Assembly (NCBI GenBank): GCA_002377645.1
Contig: DFQF01000028.1
Span: 1-48,025 of the forward strand
Origin: Nitrospinaceae bacterium UBA3496
GTDB taxonomy: Bacteria; UBA8248
Reading direction: 5' to 3'
Length of the DNA: 48,025 bases
The position numbers and the translations under genes were made by a program. The notes under the pieces are model-generated. The model saw only the letters and a list, made by a program, of their open reading frames with translations. It was not told where the DNA came from and did no database searches. Shown in pieces: positions 26,678-34,871 of this stretch; the first letter of the stretch is position 1; every line of letters starts with the position of its first letter.

Positions 26678-27079
26678 ATGGAATATGTACATCAACTAAA
26701 TCCAAATGACGGAGCAACTCTTGCTCCAGGAGTTTCTACATCTTTTGGTATTGCAGTAGCGGGTGAGCGTATACACGTCGGCATGGTCAATAAAGCTCGC
26801 GGAACTGGTTCAAAACTTCATCAACATCCTAATGAGCAGTTTAATTTAGTTATGCGAGGTACCTTAATGGGTGAAATTAATGGTGTTGAGTTTAAAGCAC
26901 CAACTGGAAGCGTAATCCATATTCCAGCAAATACTCCCCATTCAATAATCGCTGACCCTGAAGATGAAGACGTTATTTTCTATGTTTCAAAAGATACCTC
27001 TGCAGAGATAACTCATGCAGATCCTATTGATGGAAAAGCAGATGGGGCAAGATTTGAATCTGGCTTCGAAGAAAGTTAA
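26678..27079 (+). CDS. Single-domain cupin protein (third of three)
   Basis: A 133-residue cupin; the metal site is LHQHPNEQFNLVMRG (His, His, Glu) and IPANTPHSI (His). The ASP-rich C-terminal tail (ITHADPIDGKADG) is not part of the barrel. AGGAG precedes ATG, 14 bases after the methyltransferase. It is the last gene of the plus-strand operon, closed by a strong terminator. Function unknown beyond metal binding. Confidence 0.9.
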   Translation: MEYVHQLNPNDGATLAPGVSTSFGIAVAGERIHVGMVNKARGTGSKLHQHPNEQFNLVMRGTLMGEINGVEFKAPTGSVIHIPANTPHSIIADPEDEDVIFYVSKDTSAEITHADPIDGKADGARFESGFEES

Positions 27080-27110
27080 ACACTCTAGTTACTTATTCCA
27101 AACAAAAAAC

Positions 27111-27143
27111 AAAAAGCCTCCCTATCAAAAGGGAGGCTTTTTT
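27111..27143. terminator. Bidirectional intrinsic terminator
   Basis: A 7-base GC stem (GCCTCCC / GGGAGGC, 27116-27122 and 27131-27137) with an 8-base loop is flanked by five A residues on the left and six or more T residues on the right. It serves both the cupin operon (plus) and the TAXI gene (minus), which converge here. Confidence 0.92.
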
Positions 27144-27162
27144 AAAATTACAAAATCTTAAA

Positions 27163-28140
27163 CTAAGGTTTTACACCATTTTCTTTCCAATAACGCATTG
27201 CACCTGGATGAATCTTTAGTTTTGCCAAACCTCTCATTCCAGTTGATTTCTTTACATGTTTTCCTACTGGATGATATTTGCTAATATTAGAAGCATTGTC
27301 ATAAAGAGATTTAACAAATGTGTATGCAGTATTATTGCTCATTTTGCTACTAGCCATTAATGCCCACATCTGACCCCAACTTACGATATCCTTGTTGTAG
27401 CCTGTAATGGAACCTGCTGCAACGACATCGCGAACAAGACCAGCTTCATTTTTTGCTAAAGTAGCAATAGTTTTTTCATCAGGTCCAAAAAAGTGAAGCT
27501 TTCCAGAAAGTACTCGGGAAAGATCCATGTATGCAGGAGCTGGAATTCCACCATTTAGGAAGAAGAAACCTGCATCCACACGTTGATCCTTGATAGCAGC
27601 TGAATTCTGATTATTATTAAAGAATTCTTTTTTGGCTTTTACTCCGCTTATACCTAGAGCAAGTTGAGTTACTATGTAAATAGAACCACCACGTCCACCA
27701 ACAACAAATTTTCTTCCTGTTAGGTCAGACCATTTTTTAATACCAGAAGTCTTATGAGTAGCATAAACAACTGTTAAAGGATAAAGCGCGCCTAGCGCAA
27801 GAACATCCATAGGCTTTTTGAAAGGCTTTCTTCCAGTTTGTCCCCAAGAAACTGCTGGAGCAGTTCCCATACCTACACGGAATGGCTGCATTTTATTTTT
27901 TTTCTGCAAAGTACGAACGTTACCTGTAGAACCACCAGTAACAGCAGCTTCTACATTTAATTTTCCACCAGAACCATCATTAATAACCTTTGACATCGCA
28001 ACTCCTACTTCGAAGGTTGCACCACCTGGTTGAGATGTTCCTAATAGAATTTTCTGACCAGCGCTAGTAATAGGAGAGGTACCTATTATAAGAGCAAAGA
28101 CAGCGATAGTCGAAACTGCATACAGCATTAATTTCTTCAT
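27163..28140 (-). CDS. TAXI family TRAP transporter solute-binding protein
   Basis: TAXI proteins capture a solute in the periplasm for a TRAP permease that uses an ion gradient. Residues 1-27 form a signal peptide (MKKLMLYAV... ending SAG). The core starts with ILLGTSQPGGATFEVGVAMSK and VTGGSTGNVRTLQ, typical of the family. TAXI members take up glutamate or other dicarboxylate- or amino-acid-like solutes, but the ligand here is unknown. ATG at 28140 has AAGGAG 6 bases ahead. The gene is divergent from the permease, not downstream of it as usual. A conserved MRYWKENG ends the protein. Confidence 0.93.
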   Translation of the reverse strand: MKKLMLYAVSTIAVFALIIGTSPITSAGQKILLGTSQPGGATFEVGVAMSKVINDGSGGKLNVEAAVTGGSTGNVRTLQKKNKMQPFRVGMGTAPAVSWGQTGRKPFKKPMDVLALGALYPLTVVYATHKTSGIKKWSDLTGRKFVVGGRGGSIYIVTQLALGISGVKAKKEFFNNNQNSAAIKDQRVDAGFFFLNGGIPAPAYMDLSRVLSGKLHFFGPDEKTIATLAKNEAGLVRDVVAAGSITGYNKDIVSWGQMWALMASSKMSNNTAYTFVKSLYDNASNISKYHPVGKHVKKSTGMRGLAKLKIHPGAMRYWKENGVKP

Positions 28141-28170
28141 CAAATTCTCCTTCTAATTACTAAATAAGGG

Positions 28171-28213
28171 ATGAGCAAAATGAGCTCATATAAAATCGCT
28201 TTCCTAGGAAAGC
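28171..28213. promoter_or_regulatory. Operator candidate in the TRAP divergon: 16-bp palindrome
   Basis: A perfect 16-base palindrome GCTTTCCTAGGAAAGC covers 28198-28213, in the 201-base gap between the two divergent TRAP genes. Next to it is an ATGAGC / GCTCAT inverted repeat (28171-28176 and 28184-28189, 7-base loop). Both lie within 75 bases of the TAXI start, where a regulator could control transcription either way. No regulator gene is adjacent. Confidence 0.45.
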
Positions 28214-28341
28214 TGAAAAACAACTAATGTATTTAAAAAAAAGTTAAATATGTAGTATAGTTTCTTTCAATTAAATCTAAACTACGCCCAGTCGTCAAGT
28301 ACTATATTTATGACTTTTGCACTCTCAACGGAAGGAATTTT

Positions 28342-31300
28342 ATGACCAGCGAGTCTCAATCTGATAATACATCAACCCCTCTAGTTCGTGGACTTATTTT
28401 TGTATCTGCATGGGTTGCAGTTATATCTGCTCTTTATCATATCGCGGCAGTTTACTTGAGTCCTCTTCCAGGAGAGATGCACCCAAACATGCATATGCTC
28501 CTAGCCTACATCATTCTTTTAGTTGGTGGTGCCGGTGCTATGCCAGATGTCTACGGAGAAAAAATAAAAAAACTAAATATTCTCCCTATCCTATATGTTG
28601 CTTCTCTTTTTCCAGCTGTCTTCTTTTTTTATTTTGCTGAGGAATTAGGAGAGGGCTGGTCAGAACAAAATTTGTTATGGATATATGCTCTTCCATTTAT
28701 TATTTGGGCAGCGATGATGGTTATCGAGAAATCTTGGTATGCTCTCACTTTGTGGTTTCTCGGCTTCGTTCCATTTTTCCTTTTACTGTCAAACTGGAGT
28801 TCTCTTTCTGAAAGTACACAAGAACCAACTTTATGGTGGTTCCTTTTAGCTTCAGCAATCCCAACGATGTGGACCTTGTTTGGTGTTTTTTATAGACCTC
28901 TTTCTGGTATTAAAAATGCAGGAGTTTCAATTATAGTTTTTTTTGCTTCTCTCTTCTTAATTTGTTGGCGTGTTTTTCTATGGGCAAATCAAACTGATGC
29001 TATAAGAAGTTTTACTTACTTATGGCCTCTTCTTGTTCTTATGGTTCCTTTAATCTGGGCAAGAAGAAAAATGAGGGAAAAATTTTCAGAAACTCCTTCA
29101 TACCCATACCCTGCAGGGCTGACGATCGGATTGAACTCAGGAATGCTTCTTTACGTTGTAGTTGCATGCCTCTACTTATTCTATTTTCATGAAGAAATGG
29201 TAGATAGAGTATCTGCTCCTACAGTTGCGGATACTCGTGTTGGCTTTATTATGATGGTTGTTGCATTAGAACTCACAAGACGTTCATTTGGTCCTCCTCT
29301 TCCTATTTTAGCTATCATCTCGATTTCTTATGGAATCTGGGGCAATTTATTCGCCTCACCTTTCGGACATGGTGGACACACTTGGGTGGAAATGTTGGCT
29401 AAGCTAACTACAGATTTTATCGGAGGAATTTTAGGATTCCTTGTTGTTATTTCTGCTACTTTTATAATCATGTTCCTTATTCTTGGCGCCTTTCTGCATG
29501 AATCAGGAGCAGGAAAATTTTTCGTAAATTTAGCTTTAGGATTATTTGGAAAAATGAGGGCTGGTGCTGGTCTTGCTGCAGTTGGTTCAAGCGCACTGAT
29601 GGGAACGGTTTCTGGAAGTGCTTCTGGAAACGTTGTTACTACAGGAACATTTACAATCCCACTTATGAAACGAATTGGTCTTAGTCCTCATATTGCAGGT
29701 GCAGCAGAAGCTGCTGCAAGTAGCGGGGGTCAGATTATGCCGCCTGTTATGGGTGCTGGCGCTTTTATTATGGCTGAACTAATAGAGGTTCCTTATTTTC
29801 AAATCATCCTGTATGCAACTATTCCTGCCATACTTTATTTCGTCATCGTAGGTATTAATATTCACTTTGCCTCTGGCGCACTAAATATGAAACCGTTAGC
29901 CAAAAGTGAAATCCCTGATTGGAAAATGGAACTTCGATCTGGATGGTTTTATTTGGTTCCTCTTGCATTTTTAGTCTATTTTTTATTCGAAGGAAGAACA
30001 CCTGTTTTTGCTGGCGTAATGTCAGTATTTATAATGGTTGGAGTTTGGTTCTATCGAAATACTGCAGAATTCCTCGCTTCATTCAGAAAAGATGTTTCTA
30101 TTATTCCTAATGACGTTTATGTTTTTGTTCCCGTCACGTTTTGGGTATTTACTTTTATAATTTTCACCTTATTAAATGCAATTGAAGTATGGTTTGGATG
30201 GTCATTAGGTATTAGAGACACAATTCAGACTATGTCTATAATCAAGTCTACTGTCGTCATAGGAATTACTGGAACCGTCATCACCAGTTTATTGATTAGA
30301 ACTAATACTTCTGGAAAAGTCTTTTGGAATGAAATTCAAATGGCTTGGCCAGTTATATATCCTGTCGCTGCTCTGGGTCTTTGGTTGGCCTTTGGTTGGA
30401 CATCTGGGGTGGCAGGAGCGTTTGTCGTTTTAGCTTTACTCTCATTACTTTCAATGATTCGCGGAAATTTATTCAATACCACTACAATTATCCCTTGGCT
30501 ATTTGTTTTAATTTGGGGTGGAACTTTTTACTTTCAAAAGGGCTTGTACTATGTTTTGCCTGCTCTTTCAGATTTTTCGGAATGGTTTATTCCTTTCGGC
30601 TTCATATACCATTCCATTATCTTTTTTGGAATTGGCGCAATTATTCAAAAAATCATTCTCTCATCAGCACAACAATCAAATAACACCGATAGTAAACACC
30701 CGAGTATCAAACAGGTAGTTGCAATTTTTCTAAATCCTTTCATTTACTCGCAAAATGCAAAAAAACTTAATGTAAGCGGTCCTGACGTACAGGCTTCTGA
30801 TACTGCAGGTATATGGATAGTTAGAATACGTGAAGCTCTTAAAGTTGGCGGAAAACAAGGTGCTGAATTTGGAGTTACGCTCGCTACAATAGATATCGTA
30901 GTAACTGTTCTTACTATCACGGGCATTGGAAATAAATTTGCTTTTCTTATAGAAGCTCTTGCTAATGACATATGCTTTTTTGGTACCGCTGTAGGAGGTG
31001 GATGCGCATATTATCTCGGACTAGATGGCTTTTTCGTAGGTCTTCTCCTAACCGCAATTTGTTGCGCAGTGCTAGGAATGGGAATGCCTACTACCGCGGC
31101 CTACGTATTACTAGCCATACTAGGTGGACCTGTACTAATTAAGCTTGTAGGTCCAGAATTAACGAGTGTTTACGGCGCTGAATGGGCAAAAGAATTCATA
31201 GCTAACAAAGGAGATAGAGTCGCTTCGCATATGTTTATATTCTATTTTGCAATTCTGTCTGCGATTACACCACCTGTTGCAATAGCATCATTGGTAGGTG

Positions 31301-31668
31301 CAAAACTTGCAGGGGCTGCTTATTTTAAAACTTCTATCATGTCCCTTAGATTTGCGATTGTTGGTTTTGTGGTACCTTTCCTTTTCATGTATGAACCTGC
31401 TCTTTTAACTTTCGGTACACCTGGAAGAATTATTCTCTCTTCTGTCATGACACTAATTGCTTTCATAGCGTTTTCAGCAGCTACTCAAGGATGGCTTTTA
31501 GAAAGATTGAGATATTACGAAAGAGTACTATTATCTGTCGCATTTGTAGTTCTAATACTATTCATTATCTTTCAAAGCTTTGTAATGCTTACTTTAGGAA
31601 TGATTATGATAGGAATTCCGTTAGTTCGACAAATCTCAGAAAGAAAAAAGCAGAGTGAACAAGCCTAG
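28342..31668 (+). CDS. TRAP transporter fused permease (DctQ-DctM type), unusually large
   Basis: This integral membrane protein moves the TAXI-bound solute across the inner membrane. At 1108 residues it has about twenty or more membrane segments. The large-subunit repeats are clear: MGTVSGSASGNVVTTG near residue 420, AASSGGQIMPPVMGAGAF near 460, LGMGMPTTAAYVLLAILGG near 910 and ITPPVAIASLVGAKLAG near 975. About 490 residues separate the first and third of these, much more than I expect in ordinary fused TRAP permeases, so an insert with several extra membrane helices (about 530-800) is inferred. The N-terminal helices probably hold the small (DctQ-like) subunit. GAAGGA precedes ATG. Confidence 0.93.
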   Translation: MTSESQSDNTSTPLVRGLIFVSAWVAVISALYHIAAVYLSPLPGEMHPNMHMLLAYIILLVGGAGAMPDVYGEKIKKLNILPILYVASLFPAVFFFYFAEELGEGWSEQNLLWIYALPFIIWAAMMVIEKSWYALTLWFLGFVPFFLLLSNWSSLSESTQEPTLWWFLLASAIPTMWTLFGVFYRPLSGIKNAGVSIIVFFASLFLICWRVFLWANQTDAIRSFTYLWPLLVLMVPLIWARRKMREKFSETPSYPYPAGLTIGLNSGMLLYVVVACLYLFYFHEEMVDRVSAPTVADTRVGFIMMVVALELTRRSFGPPLPILAIISISYGIWGNLFASPFGHGGHTWVEMLAKLTTDFIGGILGFLVVISATFIIMFLILGAFLHESGAGKFFVNLALGLFGKMRAGAGLAAVGSSALMGTVSGSASGNVVTTGTFTIPLMKRIGLSPHIAGAAEAAASSGGQIMPPVMGAGAFIMAELIEVPYFQIILYATIPAILYFVIVGINIHFASGALNMKPLAKSEIPDWKMELRSGWFYLVPLAFLVYFLFEGRTPVFAGVMSVFIMVGVWFYRNTAEFLASFRKDVSIIPNDVYVFVPVTFWVFTFIIFTLLNAIEVWFGWSLGIRDTIQTMSIIKSTVVIGITGTVITSLLIRTNTSGKVFWNEIQMAWPVIYPVAALGLWLAFGWTSGVAGAFVVLALLSLLSMIRGNLFNTTTIIPWLFVLIWGGTFYFQKGLYYVLPALSDFSEWFIPFGFIYHSIIFFGIGAIIQKIILSSAQQSNNTDSKHPSIKQVVAIFLNPFIYSQNAKKLNVSGPDVQASDTAGIWIVRIREALKVGGKQGAEFGVTLATIDIVVTVLTITGIGNKFAFLIEALANDICFFGTAVGGGCAYYLGLDGFFVGLLLTAICCAVLGMGMPTTAAYVLLAILGGPVLIKLVGPELTSVYGAEWAKEFIANKGDRVASHMFIFYFAILSAITPPVAIASLVGAKLAGAAYFKTSIMSLRFAIVGFVVPFLFMYEPALLTFGTPGRIILSSVMTLIAFIAFSAATQGWLLERLRYYERVLLSVAFVVLILFIIFQSFVMLTLGMIMIGIPLVRQISERKKQSEQA

Positions 31669-31690
31669 TTTTTTTGAGATAATATCTATT

Positions 31691-31740
31691 TAAGTGCTAA
31701 GACTTCCTTTGCATTTTAGCAATGGAATCCTTAGCACTTA
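31691..31740 (+). terminator. Imperfect hairpin after the TRAP permease
   Basis: TAAGTGCTAAG (31691-31701) and its complement CTTAGCACTTA (31730-31740) form an 11-base stem, extended inward by TTCC/GGAA with mismatches. It starts 22 bases after the permease stop. No long U run follows, so it may be a weak terminator or an mRNA-end stabiliser. The rest of 31741-31954 is AT-rich, with no gene I can support. Confidence 0.45.
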
Positions 31741-31954
31741 TTATATCTTCTAGATTTTTTGATTACTGTTTTTACATCCGACTTAGAGGAAGTGTCAAAA
31801 AAACCTCCAATAAAAATTATTAAAGAAGATGTGAACAAACATCTAGCAAACCAAAATTTTGATATAAAATTCTAGAAAGAAGACTACTCAAAAGTCTCCT
31901 AATCCAAATGGATTTGAATATAAAAAACAAAAGAAGATTTCTACATTTATTTTT

Positions 31955-32383
31955 GTGTTATATCTACAAAAATTATTCTATATTTTCTTATATTCTTTGT
32001 TAACAAAAAGGCCGATAAAGTTGATAGCAGATTTTATTCTTACACTGCATTTTTTAATCGCGGTCTTAATCACTTCTGGATTTTTTATAATCCCAGTTGG
32101 ATATAAATTGAAGTGGAATTGGTGCAAAAGTTTTAAAATTAGAACCATCCATACTATCGCCATTTTGATTGTCACTGCAGAAACAGTCTTGGGAATTACT
32201 TGTCCATTAACATCGATAGAAAACAGTTTTCGCGGAATTTACAACTCTGAATCATTTGTATCTTATTGGTTTAGAGAAATTCTATATTGGAATCTTCCGA
32301 TGGAGTTGTTTTTATTCGTTTATAGTGTATGTCTGATATGGACAATAACAATGTGGAAATTATTTCCACCTAATAAACTTTAA
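31955..32383 (+). CDS. DUF2784 family membrane protein
   Basis: A 142-residue membrane protein with about four helices. The family pattern is recognisable: LIADFILTLHFLIAVLI, then a segment with the CPLTSIEN motif, and a C-terminal helix; the CPLT-x-x-EN signature is diagnostic of DUF2784. No function has been established for the family. The start is uncertain: GTG at 31955 has no clear ribosome site, and a TTG 22 codons later (ahead of IADFIL) is closer to the usual N-terminus. It converges with the carbamoyltransferase gene, 35 bases away. Confidence 0.75.
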   Translation: MLYLQKLFYIFLYSLLTKRPIKLIADFILTLHFLIAVLITSGFFIIPVGYKLKWNWCKSFKIRTIHTIAILIVTAETVLGITCPLTSIENSFRGIYNSESFVSYWFREILYWNLPMELFLFVYSVCLIWTITMWKLFPPNKL

Positions 32384-32418
32384 CAGGAAAGGAGAGTTAA
32401 AAAAACAAAATCAAATTT

Positions 32419-34251
32419 TCAATCAAGTTCGAATTTGTCCTTATAATCACGAATTAAACTCAGATCTTGTTTAGATTTGTACAAAACAAAATTCCCAATT
32501 ATCAAAACATCTAAATCAGTACCCATAAAACAATTAAAAGCATCCGTTGGAGTACAGACGATAGGTTCCCCCCTCACATTAAAAGATGTATTTACTATTA
32601 CTGAGCAACCGGTCAAGTTCTTGAATTCTACAATAAGATCATAATAGTCTTTATTAGTATTTTCATGGACCGTTTGTACCCTTGCAGAATAATCTACGTG
32701 AGTGACTGCAGGAATCTCAGATCGTTTAATATTCAGCTTATCTATTCCAAAAAGATTTTTCTCTTCTTTAGTCATCTCTGTACGAATCTCTTCTTTCACA
32801 TCCGCTACAAGCAACATATAAGGACTATCTTCATGAAGTTCAAACCAGTCGGAAACATCTTCCCTGAGGACAGAAGGGGCAAAAGGCCTAAAACTCTCTC
32901 TATATTTAACCTTTAGGTTTAAAGTTTTTTGAGTATCTTCAGAGCGTGGGTTACCTAGTATAGACCGGCTTCCTAGAGCACGTGGACCAAATTCCATCCT
33001 CCCTTGAAACCAACCGATGGCATGACAGTCTGCCAAGCATTTTGCAGTAATTTCAATCATTTCTTTTCGAGAATGTTTTTCATAAACGGCACCTACTTCA
33101 ACTAATTCTTTTTCTATTTCTTCATCAGAGAAACTTGGTCCAAGAAGGGCGCCACTCATTGAATCATCAGAACAAATTTCTCTGGGTTTTCCAAATTCAT
33201 CATGCCATAGAGCTAGAGCTGCACCTAGTGCTCCACCAGCATCACCTGCCGCAGGCTGAATCCAAATATTTTCAAACGTATTATCTCTCAGAACCTTTCC
33301 ATTTGCGACACAATTCAAAGCTACTCCTCCAGCTAAGCAGAGATTTGGAATCTGATAGTCATGAAATAAACTTCTTGTCATAGAGAGAATAATTTCTTCA
33401 GTCACAGATTGAATTGAAGAAGCAATGTCCATATGAAATTCAGTAAGCAATTCATCCTCGGAACTTCTAAGAGAATGATTGAAAAGTTCTTCGAATTTCT
33501 TGTTAGTCATCGTAAGACCAGTCGCATAATTGAAAAAAGACTGATTTAACCTAAAAGAGCCATCATCCTTAAGATCAATGAGATTCTCTAAAATTAGTTC
33601 CTTATATTTAGGTTCACCGTAAGGGGCTAACCCCATGAGTTTGTATTCTCCACTATTCACTTTAAACCCAATATAATACGTAAATGCAGAGTAAAGCAGT
33701 CCAAGGGAATGAGGAAAATGCAGTTCCTTTTCAATTTTCAAATTATTACCTTTTCCAATACTAACACTTGTAGTTGCCCATTCTCCAACTCCATCAAGTG
33801 TTAAAACTACAGCCTCCTCAAATGAAGAAGGATAGAACGCACTAGCAGCATGACTAAAATGATGTTCTGAGAACATGAGTTGTTCGGAACGGAATTTCTT
33901 ATTTTTCCTTCGAAATTGTTTTAAAAGAAAATCTTTTAGAAATAGCTTTTCCCTAAGCCAAATTGGTATCGCCATTCGGAAAGATTCGAATCCTTTTGGC
34001 GATGTAGTGATATATGTTTCTAGAAGTCTGTCAAATTTCAAGAATGGTTTATCATAGAAAGCAACATAATCTATTTCGTTCATTTTCAAATTGGATTGCA
34101 GAAGCACATTTTCTATTGCTTTCTCTGGAAACCCTGCATCGTGTTTTTGCCTGCTAAATCTCTCTTCCTGACAAGCCGCAACAATTCTTCCATCTATTAG
34201 TAGTGCAGCGGCGCTGTCATGATAAAAAGCCGAAATACCTAAGATATTCAT
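32419..34251 (-). CDS. Carbamoyltransferase (NodU / CmcH / TobZ family)
   Basis: These enzymes make carbamoyl adenylate from carbamoyl phosphate and ATP, then transfer the carbamoyl group to a hydroxyl of a sugar, antibiotic or surface glycan. From ATG at 34251 the protein has 610 residues, starting MNILGISAFYHDSAAALL. The iron-binding EHHFSHAA motif gives His130, His131 and His134, and DGVGEW holds Asp153. The LAGGVALNCVANGK and GPRALGSRSI motifs of the kinase-like domain are present, and the C-terminal domain follows. An upstream in-frame extension (to 34386) is only the DUF5989 region read out of frame. It is the last gene of the SxtJ-DUF5989 cassette. Confidence 0.95.
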   Translation of the reverse strand: MNILGISAFYHDSAAALLIDGRIVAACQEERFSRQKHDAGFPEKAIENVLLQSNLKMNEIDYVAFYDKPFLKFDRLLETYITTSPKGFESFRMAIPIWLREKLFLKDFLLKQFRRKNKKFRSEQLMFSEHHFSHAASAFYPSSFEEAVVLTLDGVGEWATTSVSIGKGNNLKIEKELHFPHSLGLLYSAFTYYIGFKVNSGEYKLMGLAPYGEPKYKELILENLIDLKDDGSFRLNQSFFNYATGLTMTNKKFEELFNHSLRSSEDELLTEFHMDIASSIQSVTEEIILSMTRSLFHDYQIPNLCLAGGVALNCVANGKVLRDNTFENIWIQPAAGDAGGALGAALALWHDEFGKPREICSDDSMSGALLGPSFSDEEIEKELVEVGAVYEKHSRKEMIEITAKCLADCHAIGWFQGRMEFGPRALGSRSILGNPRSEDTQKTLNLKVKYRESFRPFAPSVLREDVSDWFELHEDSPYMLLVADVKEEIRTEMTKEEKNLFGIDKLNIKRSEIPAVTHVDYSARVQTVHENTNKDYYDLIVEFKNLTGCSVIVNTSFNVRGEPIVCTPTDAFNCFMGTDLDVLIIGNFVLYKSKQDLSLIRDYKDKFELD

Positions 34252-34256
34252 TTTTT

Positions 34257-34409
34257 CTAAAAAAGCGCATAAATAAATGGGGCAACGGCAGAACCAGAAC
34301 TTAGAACAATCAAAATACCAAAAACACCAAGAACAAGCATTACGGGTAAAAGCCAAAATTTCTTTCTGACTTTTAAAAACAACCATAACTCAGCAATTAT
34401 TGATAACAT
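34257..34409 (-). CDS. DUF5989-type small membrane protein
   Basis: A 50-residue protein that is easy to miss. The translation starts MLSIIAELWLFLKVRKKFWLL and ends SSGSAVAPFIYALF. This matches the pattern I know for DUF5989: an amphipathic LWLFLKVRKKFWLLP start, one membrane helix, and a GSAxAPFIY end. GAAGGA lies 6 bases ahead of ATG. It sits 10 bases after SxtJ and 5 before the carbamoyltransferase start. In many genomes these three genes travel together. Role unknown; it may anchor the carbamoyltransferase or its product complex to the membrane. Confidence 0.88.
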   Translation of the reverse strand: MLSIIAELWLFLKVRKKFWLLPVMLVLGVFGILIVLSSGSAVAPFIYALF

Positions 34410-34419
34410 TTAAAATCCT

Positions 34420-34818
34420 TCAGAACTGATTTTTCATTGACTGACGAGATGTTTTACGGGGTATCCAGTAACTATTTTTATTTTTTAGAAACTTTCTCTG
34501 TAGTGGGTCTTTTCCCATCAAACGTATAAAAATACCCGTAGGTATAATAGCAAATACAAAAACCAATCCCATAACAATGGGTGAAATTATCCTTCCCAGC
34601 AACATCCCAAACTTAAACCATAAAAAATTTAAACTCTTTAACATTGAAGGTTGCAAAATAGAAATTAAAAAGAACAATACAGAAACAACAAGAGCCCACA
34701 AACGTACCTGTTCATAAGAAAAACTAGGATAGAAGGAAAAAACAAGAAAAACTATTGAAAAAATAATTCCAAAACTTCGTTCTGAACCCTGTTTTACTGA
34801 GATTGTTGCTTTATCCAT
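34420..34818 (-). CDS. SxtJ family membrane protein
   Basis: A 132-residue protein with three to four hydrophobic segments (about 16-35, 41-58, 66-80 and 82-105). The ERSFGIIFSIVFLVFSFYP start and the LLGRIISPIVMGLVF helix resemble the SxtJ family, first noted in the saxitoxin cluster but also common beside NodU-like carbamoyltransferases and DUF5989 in unrelated bacteria. The basic C-terminus (KNKNSYWIPRKTSRQSMKNQF) is expected in the cytoplasm. AGGAAT precedes ATG. This is not evidence for saxitoxin synthesis: no other genes of that path are here. Confidence 0.85.
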   Translation of the reverse strand: MDKATISVKQGSERSFGIIFSIVFLVFSFYPSFSYEQVRLWALVVSVLFFLISILQPSMLKSLNFLWFKFGMLLGRIISPIVMGLVFVFAIIPTGIFIRLMGKDPLQRKFLKNKNSYWIPRKTSRQSMKNQF

Positions 34819-34871
34819 AAGATATATTCCTAAATTATATCCTATACTCTGCGAATCTTATGCAAATTTTA

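Noticed and set aside
34252..34386. 45-residue N-terminal extension of the carbamoyltransferase
   Set aside because: It reads the DUF5989 gene out of frame; the family N-terminus MNILGISAFYHDS starts at 34251.
34420..34818. SxtJ as a sign of saxitoxin synthesis
   Set aside because: SxtJ homologues are widespread beside NodU-like carbamoyltransferases; no other saxitoxin genes are present.
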